Source: Diphasiastrum complanatum (taxonomy: Eukaryota; Streptophyta; Lycopodiopsida; Lycopodiales; Lycopodiaceae). Taken from it: DNA of 64,000 nucleotides. Positions 50,101-59,100 of the stretch are shown piece after piece (positions within the stretch are counted from its first letter, which is position 1; each line of letters starts with the position of its first letter). The position numbers and the translations under genes were made by a program. Location of the stretch: assembly GCA_029204225.1 (NCBI GenBank), contig CM055111.1, positions 11,357,999-11,421,998 on the forward strand, in the 5' to 3' direction. The notes beneath the pieces are model-generated. The model made no database searches. It was not told where the DNA came from and worked only from the letters and a program-made list of their open reading frames with translations.

Positions 50101-53100
50101 ACCTCCAATATGTCAAGTTGGGGTACTTAATGTGACAATTAGGCCTAGTGGACCCATGAGTCCCTACCAAGTTAATTTCATACTAACTTAGCTAACTCTA
50201 AGTTTAGTAGGCCTAATATAATAAATGACCATGGTTACACAACTCTCGACCTTTTGGGTCAAAGTAACCTATGGTAATGTAAGCAATTCCATTTACATTC
50301 CAACACCCTCCTTAAATGGAAATGCATAACATAACATGAAGTAACTTCTCGAAAGAGAAAAATGCAACTTGTTGTCTAAACTTCATGTCGCCAGATAAAC
50401 TTCGCACCGAAGTAGTCGAAATCTCATCCCCAATCATGTCCAACATATAAAAGGAAAAGAATGCGTAATAATGAAGCATCAAGTCGAAGGGTGAGGATTC
50501 GAAGTAGGGAACCAACATAAACTCGGCAATAAGTCGAAACATGGACTTGTAATCCATCATAGGCTCCCACATCATTCGAAAATACTTCTTACCATAAGGA
50601 CAATAAAAAAGAGTACCAAACTCTTTTGGCATCACATCCTCCCAAACCTTACCATCAATGACTTGCTCACATAGAATAGGCGATGTACCAACATCATGAT
50701 GAAGAGTAAGTGTAGAACCACAAAAATCAGCAAGAGGTATTGATTTTAAAGAGGCATGTGCCTTCCTTTCGTAGTAAGATATTTCTTTGCTGTCCTGCAA
50801 AGTCTCCAATAGCCGACAAAGAACTGTTATGGGCTGTTCAACACTTTGCTGCCCAAAGTGTTCCCAACATGGACCATGTTGTCCATAATCTTCCGCAGGC
50901 TGTTCCTGAAGCATAATGGACTGCTCATGATCTCAAGCTCAAGAGGTGTAATCATCAAGCAAATATGATTGGATCTCTTACATAGCACCTCTAAATTTGA
51001 TTGGTTTAGTGATTTGGCCTCTCTTACATATGATTGGACCAATTCTATGCATCTCTCTGTTTTGATTGGTCACATGACAACATTACAACACATGATTAAA
51101 TGTCACTAGCCCTCTATCATGACCTTGGCACGGCCGGTCACCTCAGGGCCTGAGGCCAAGTATTGGCAATGGCCAGTGACCGAGGAGGACATCAGTCCCA
51201 AGTTGGGACCGGTGCGTCACGAGCAGTGATCCGGTGTGGCCGCCTGACAAGTTGTCAGAGATGCGGTGTGTCTTGACCGTCGGGACCCTAGCCATCAGTG
51301 ACGAGATGCTAGCCGGCAAGTAGTCGGGGTGAACAAGAGGGTCACAGGTCTTTGGCGGGGCACGGGGGTGGTACCCTATGAGTCACTCAGTATTCACAGG
51401 TCACAGGGGCTAGGCATGCCAAGTGGACTGATCACCCACAGGTGGATGCCATGTGCCAATTGATGGGAATAGAAGGTAGAAGGACTCAAGGAGGGGGTGC
51501 CTATGGTCGGGAGGTTCATTCTACACACCGGCTTCTAGGATTCACGAGCTTGGAGAAAATGGCTTGTGACAATTGGTATCAGAGCCTCGTTCTAGAGAGA
51601 GAAAACCTCGTTCTAGAGAGAGAAAGTGTAGAAATTGTTAGATTTTGCTTGTTTTTGAAGGATTTTGGAGGGAGGAAACGTGGGAGACAGATTGGAGAAG
51701 AAAGGTGGGCCTCCAGCGCTGCTGTTCCAGCATACAGGGAGACCACAAACACCCGTTTGAGGGAGGAAAAACTTGGCAAAAGAAATCAGATGCTCCAACG
51801 CATTTTTTCAGAAGGATTGTCGCTCATAACTTTCCGGAGCCTTCTCAGATCCTGATCAGATTTTGGGAGCATGTTTCTAGTATCCATAGCGATCCTTTAG
51901 AGCCATTATACGCCGGTTTTGGAGCAGATTTGCCTCTGTTTCACTAAAACGTCGGTTTCCAAGCAAAAAAACAAGTTAGATTTTTGGATTGGACATAACT
52001 TCTCCAATTTATCTCCGATTTCTGCTGTTAAAGTTTCAGAGTGGGCCTAGTAGGAGGGCGACCTACTGCTAATTGATCGTTCGTGAAAAGCTTTTGCCGT
52101 TTGGAAGAAATTCGACGTCAAACAGCCCGCTTTTTTCCTGTTTTTTTCGACTTTCAAGCCGATTTGGTGCCCAAATTAAGTTCTTTACCGACTTGTGTAC
52201 CAGCGTAGGGAAGTACTACCTGTCCTTGGCTTTGTTACTTTCCAATTGCCTTTTGTCTCTTTCAGTTCTAAATTGTCAATAGGCTGAACATTTCTTTTCC
52301 TGACTGTGTTTCAATAAGTGCAATTTTTAGCTTGATTCCGTGCTGTCTTTGTTGTGTTTCATAATGGAAGATGATAGAGTTGATATATGATGAGTTTGAA
52401 TAGTCAATAGGCCTTGATCTTGAGTTTTGGGGGTCCTATGCCAAATCTACCCCTTGTGCATATGGAAGTAGATGATTAGGCCAAATTTAGCTCTTGTCTA
52501 AGCCCGAGGTAGTGTAGGCTTTTGACACTTTGCTTGATGGTAGAGGGCTAGTGACATTTAATCATGTGTTGTAATGTTGTCATGTCACAAGCCAGTCTCT
52601 CCAAGCTCGTGAATCCTTGAAGCCGGTGTGTAGAATGAACCTCCCAACCATAGCGCTCCTTGAGTCCTTCTACCTGCTATTCCTGTCAACTGGCACATGG
52701 CATCCACCTGTGGGTGATCAGTCCACTTGGCATGCCTAGCCCCTGTGACCTGTGAATACTGAGTGACTCATAGGGTACCACCCCCGTGCCCCGCCAAAGA
52801 CCTGTGACCCTCTTGGTCACCCCGACTACTTGCCGGCTAGCATCTCGTCACTGACGGCTAGGGTCCCGACGGTCAAGACACACCGCATCTCTGACAACTT
52901 GTCAGGCGGCCACACCGGGTCACTGCTCGTGACGCACCGATCCCAACTTGGGACTGATGTCCTCCTCGGTCATTGGCCCTTGCCAATACTTGGCCTCGGG
53001 CCCTGAGGTGACCGGCCGTGCCAAGGTCATGATAGAGTCGTAACTGGACTCTAACAATCCTTCCCTCCTGTGGCAAGTCATCGGTCCTCGATGACAAACT

Positions 53101-56100
53101 CTGGGTAAGACTTCTGCAACGCCTGTCGCATCTCCCAGGTAGCATCTGACAACGGATGCCCTTTCCAGGTTACTAGATACTCTTGAAGGAGACGATTCCG
53201 CAATCGTTGCTGCCTTCGATCTAGGATTCTGTTTGGCCCATAACTTGTGGTGTCTTTCTCCTCAAGAGACACTAGACCTTCCACCAGGCATCAAAATACT
53301 CTTCCCACTTATGCAACCACTGAACTACGATATCAGTATTGTGTTGGGGAGTGTTTCCAGCGAAACGGGTAGGTTTAATATCTTTGTCTTCTGGATAGGG
53401 TGGAGGTAACATAGGACGAACAGCAGAAGACGGATAAGGTGGAGCATACTGCGAGAAAGACGCATAACCACCAGCTACCATCATTGCTCGCATCTCTGCG
53501 ACAGTCTTTTCCACACTATCCATGCGAGCTTGCGCAGAAGGGGGAGTACCAGCAGGCGAACATCATAAATGAACTAAAGTGATTATGCCTACCCTCCACA
53601 CGTGGGAACATGCTCCACACATGTGTGATATCAATATGTACATTAAATTGCAAAATGATCAAGCTAGAGTTTGTCTACTCTTCACACTCCTCAAAAACTA
53701 GCTTGATAAGATACTAGATCAAACAAAAAACTTGAGATACTTCTTGAGACGATGTGACAACCAGCCAAAGGATATTTGGTAGCAACAAATTCACCAAATC
53801 CATGAGAGGATTTCTTTGATGGAAATCCATTGCCAATCTCCTTGATGAGTGTTCCACCAATTTGTCACCATTTCCTTTTGTTACCTCCAGGCTTGAAGAG
53901 GATCTTGGGCTTGAAAGCTCCACCTCCTTGAAAATAGTTGCAGAATAAAGAGGGAAATCCGAGGCCTCCATGCCTCATAACAGCCATGAAGATTAAGATC
54001 ACAAAATAGGCAAAAGTGTTCATTATCAAGATTTTGCATTCTAGCTTGACTAGTCCACAAACTATGAACTTTTTGCATGATAGATCTAATCTTGTAATCA
54101 AAAGCTATCTTGATCTTATTGAGGCTACATACTTGCTCAAGGATGTAAGTGTCCTTTGTGGATGATTCACTTAATCTCATGAGAAGTTTACAAGTTGTTG
54201 ATGAAACAAGATCATCCAAATAAACAAGATGAAGAAATTGATGAGAAGTAGAACACCTTGGCAATAGCTCTCCAAGTGCCTTGGCCGAAGCACCATCTTC
54301 ATGAGCCTTACCATCATGGAACATAGATTGAGGCAATCCAATTGCCTTCTCCTCCTTGAGATGATCCAAGCTCCTCTTGACCATACTTCCACAAGGATTA
54401 AAAGCTTTCCACATCTAGTTCCTCTTGCTACCACTTCACATCCCTCTTAGTCAAGCGAGCATCTTTGCCAAAGTCAACAATATCAAAAGCATTTGACCAA
54501 CAGTAATTAGATGCATGGTGAGATTAGGCACAAATAGTACATCATAAAGAGTCATAGTGGATCCAACACCAATTGGTACACTACCAATTCCTTTATCTTC
54601 CATCTACTATCATTAGGAATGGAGATGAACATTCTAGATCCATTGTAAGGTGCAAGATGAGTGAAATATTTCCTTGAACTAGTCATATGAGAACTAGCTC
54701 CACTATCTATCAACGATGCATTTCGATCTTTAAAATTAGAAGAAGAGTACATTGACATCATAAGAGATTCTTCCTCATAACTCCCTTCTACCTCACCTTC
54801 ACTCTCTTTAGTCAGATTAGCTTGCTTGAAGAACTTTTTCTTCTTGAAACAATTAGAAGCAAAATGCCCCTTCTTACCACAAAAAAAGCACTCTTTGTTG
54901 GATTTGCAACTTTTTGATGATTGTGATGAATCCTCATCACTCTCCTCCTTGGATTTGTCTGAGGGAGATTGGCTCATGCACCTCGGCCAAGGAGGCTTGG
55001 GACACACTAAAATCCATCTATGAGGCCAAGAATACCTCTAGGTTGCTCACTCTTAGGAATCAAATCTTCCAAAGTTACCAAAAGAGTGATGAGAGTGCCT
55101 CAGGTTATGTGTTAAGAGTGAAAGATCTTCATAGAGAGCTTGCTTGCATAGGAGACAATCTCAACTAAAGAGAGTTAGTGCAAGTGATCCTTAATGGATT
55201 GAGAGATGAATTTGACAATATTGTACAATCTTATGCAATCAAGGAGGAGCTTCCAAGCTTGGAGGCACTATAAGAAGTTCTCATTTCCGAGGAGTGTAGG
55301 CAAGAGAACAGGATCAATCAACTTTCTTTGAAGGATGGTGGAGAGGAGAAAGCATTCTTCTCAAAGGACAAGCCAAGTGGAAGGGGCAAAGAGCAACATC
55401 AACATTTCAATACATTCATCTTGATGACATGCAGAGCCATCCTTGCCCTCTTCTTGTACTTTTGAACTTCTTGGAGCACTTGTGGCTCCTCCTCAAGTCC
55501 TAGCACCATATCCATCACGTCTTGGAGTACCAAAATTGACTCCATCCTCACCTTCCAAATGGCAAAATTGGAGGTGGTCAATCTCTCACCTTGCTCCAAT
55601 AGTATGGAACCCATGAAAGCCATCTTCCCTTGAGAAATTGAATTGTAATGGATCCAAACACAAACAAAAGTGTTGCTTCTCTCTCAAATAAGAATCCAAT
55701 AATGGTGTCCAGCCAACTCCAACTTGAGATCTTGCAACCAATACGTGAGACCTATCTCACTCGCTATGTCAATCTCTCTCAATCTAGATCTAGCCTCTAT
55801 CCAAAGATGAAGCACAACAAAATTTTGAGCCAACTTCTTCCAAGCACGTGTAAAGCACTCAAAGACTCCACAAAAGACTCAAAAGCACTTGATTTGCGTG
55901 AAACTATGTGGCTATGGCTTCAGTGCCCTACCCACCTCTCTTTGAAAGTCTATAACTTCATCAAGACACATCCAATTGACGTGAAATCAATTGCACAAGA
56001 AACTAGACTTCACTAGCTTTCCAACAAGCTATCAAGCACTAGATATTGGACAAACACCAACCCTTCAAATTTTGGTGATCTCACACGTGCCTGAGCAGTA

Positions 56101-59100
56101 CCGTCCATACAATACTCAGCATGGATCAATCCACAGTGTTTTTGATCCAATTTGACCCAAAAATTCCCTTGATAGCTATCAAGATTCAATTACACTTCCA
56201 AAAACTAGTTTTCAAGCCAAAAATCTCATCACACTTGATGCATGCAATCAAACCTTAGGTAGGCTCTGATACCATGTGTACTTTTCACACGTGTGAGGAC
56301 ATCTCAAACAATGTGAATGATCTCCTAAGGTATGTGTGATTGCACAAAGATCTAGCACTTGATTCATTCAACAATATTCATGTACATATTGATATCACAC
56401 ATGTGTGGCGCATGTTCCCACGTGTGGAGGGTAGGCATAATGACTATAGTTCATTTATGACGAGTTTGAATAGTCAATAGGCCTTAATCTTGAGTTTTGG
56501 GAGTCCTATGCCAAATCTGCCCCTTGTACATATGTAAGTAGATGATTGGGCCAAATTTAGCTCTTGTCTAAGCTCGAGGTAGTGTAGGCTTTTGACACTT
56601 GGCTTGATGGTAGAGGGCTAGGGACATTTAATCATGTGTTGTAATGTTGTCATGTGACCAATCAAAAGAGAAAGATGCATAAAATTGGTCCCATCATATG
56701 TAAGAGAGGCCAAGTCACTAGATTAATCAAATTTAGAGGTGCTATGTAAGATATCCAATCATATTGCTTGATGACTACACCTCTTGGAGCTCGAGTCACT
56801 GTTAGAGAGTGAGAGAAAGTGATTCTACACTTAGTTTTTTGGAGAGGTCTTAAGATTCTATGCATAGAGTTTTTTGCATACTTTCTCTACCAGAGAGCCA
56901 CTTCTTGTATTCTCTCTCTACCCAAGAGCAAGCCACTTTTTTACTTAGTTTTTTTCATCACAAGTTGCCTCTCAACGTGTACGTTGAATGGTGAATGATT
57001 CATGCATGTTCTATGTGCTCTTGCCTTAGAATTTTCAAATTGCAAAATGATCAAGATTTTGCCTATTCTTCACAACTTGGACCCAGCTTTGCAAAGAGGC
57101 AATGTAATTACAAACAAGTTGCCCCATGATAAACTTACAACATAAAAATATGTGATGCAAGTGGCTAGCCACTAGGGTAAAACAGATTTGCATATAAATA
57201 GGAGCAACTTCTTTGTTATTAGATAAAATCTTCTAAAATCTCTAAGAGAAAACCCAAAACTCTTAGGTTGTTCTACAAGACAATGCTAGTTCGCCACCAA
57301 GGAAAGTAAACTTAGGGATTATTGACTTTTAGTCTCCACCATAACACATTTCCAACTTAGGTGAAGTGTTCCCATTCACTATTGCCTTTATTTAAGTTTT
57401 CAACATTTTGTTGATTTTGTGCATATTTGAGTGAGAATATGTAACGCTACATGAAATGCATCCTATATTGTTTTCAAGGCTAAGCTTTTTGGATTGGTCA
57501 TCCTACCCAATTAAGAAGGCTGAAAATACGATATTAGATTAACATCAAGAAATACAACATCCCAACCATCTAGAACCGTGATAGGAATAACAAGTCTTTG
57601 TTCATTGAATAGAATAATGATCCAAGCTGATTGTGAAACTTGGATTCTCATTTGTTTTATGATAATTGAACCTTGGATGCATGTGACTAGCATGACACCT
57701 AAAAAGCATGAGATTGGTAAATGCGATAGGCAATTGTATGCCAAGTGACTTGAGGATGCACTTGACAAGCACAATATCTATGGACGGATGCAATGTTTCA
57801 TGGGCGCGTTTCGTACGTCGTTTTGAAACGCGACGTTTGGTTTAGGTTCGAAACGGGAATTATTTTTTAGGGTTTTTTTTTTTTTTTTGAGAATGTGTTT
57901 TTGAGGGCTTTTGGGGTTTACAGATGTCATAGAAAGTCTAGTAACAAGTAGATACATCCAATTTCATGAGAATGCTCTAGAGAATGCAATTTCAAGAGGA
58001 GAAGCTGTGTATGATGACTATGGTCACTTTCCTCAATCAATTATTGATACTGTCATGGATAGGTTATTAGGTTGCGAGAATCTGTTCATGCCCATTGCCA
58101 GTACATACTACAAAGCTTATGGCGCAGTTTTTGGGGTTTATAGATGTCATAGACAGTCTAGTAACAAGTAGATACATCCAATTTCATGAGAATGCTCTAG
58201 AGAAATTAGAATGCAATTTCAAGAGGAGAAGCTGTGTACGGTGACTATGGTCACTTTCCTCAGTCAATTATTGATACTATCATGGATAGGTTATTAGGTT
58301 GTGAGAATCTGTTCATGCCCATTGCCAGTTCATACTACAAAGCTTATGGCGCGGTTGTAGAAAAAAAAAATTGGTCTTTTTTTTTTTTTTTTTTCAGTCG
58401 TTTCGAACACTGAAACGGCGTTTAGAAACAGGGTCGTACGTTTAGCGCTCGAAACGCGTTTCGAGGAAACACTGGACGGATGGAAAGTGATCATCAACTT
58501 CTTTGGGTTCTTTCCAAGACAAATATCTCTTGTTCAGTGGCTAATTCTTGAGTTGGATTGTTAGAAGTGCACCTTTGAAACTTAAAAAACATGGTCAGCT
58601 TTGGAATATGAAGGAACCTGAAGCTTGAAACGGAAAGATCCAACTAGCCTGATGAAAGGAAGATAAAATAGAAGGAGCATTAGCATTGGCTACAGCATCG
58701 CTACTCACATCAATGCAATAATTGATGCAGAATTATGATCCTGCATTCTGCTAGAATCAGTGAGCACGACCTGATTCATCATGCTACGAAGAAGCAAACA
58801 GAGATTAATGAGAGAAGGATCTTACCTGGACTTGGACATCAAGCCTTTCAAGGCTAGGTCTCACGGCTACTACGCTCCCAACATCAACTCCTCGAATGCG
58901 AACAGCCGTACCAACAGTGATACCCCATGCTTTTGAGAACTCAAAGGTAGCATGGTACTTGCGTGAAGTGCGAAGCTGGAAACTCTTGACCCATGCCAGA
59001 GTAATGAATAACAAAACAAAACCCGAGAGCACAAAAAGACCAACCCCTGCCTCCCATACACTTCTCTTTCCAAATCCAAAGTTGCTGAGAGGGTGCACTA

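Larger units (their letters stand above)
50930..57074 (-). mobile_element. composite: non-autonomous Copia-like element containing a chromovirus, with three internal inversions
   Basis: In minus-strand sense: 5' LTR 57074-56275 (inverted inside at about 57037-56379), primer-binding site 56274-56262, gag start 55623, gag middle inverted (55410-54961), zinc knuckle and protease (54960-54552), unknown pol-replacing block (about 54430-53710), polypurine tract, then the 3' LTR from 53686. That LTR is split by a chromovirus and by an inversion of about 52390-53560; its last recognisable piece is at 50930-51112. Flipping the three segments restores a single continuous element related to the one at 10.4-15.5 kb. 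The 3' end is missing. Confidence 0.78.
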
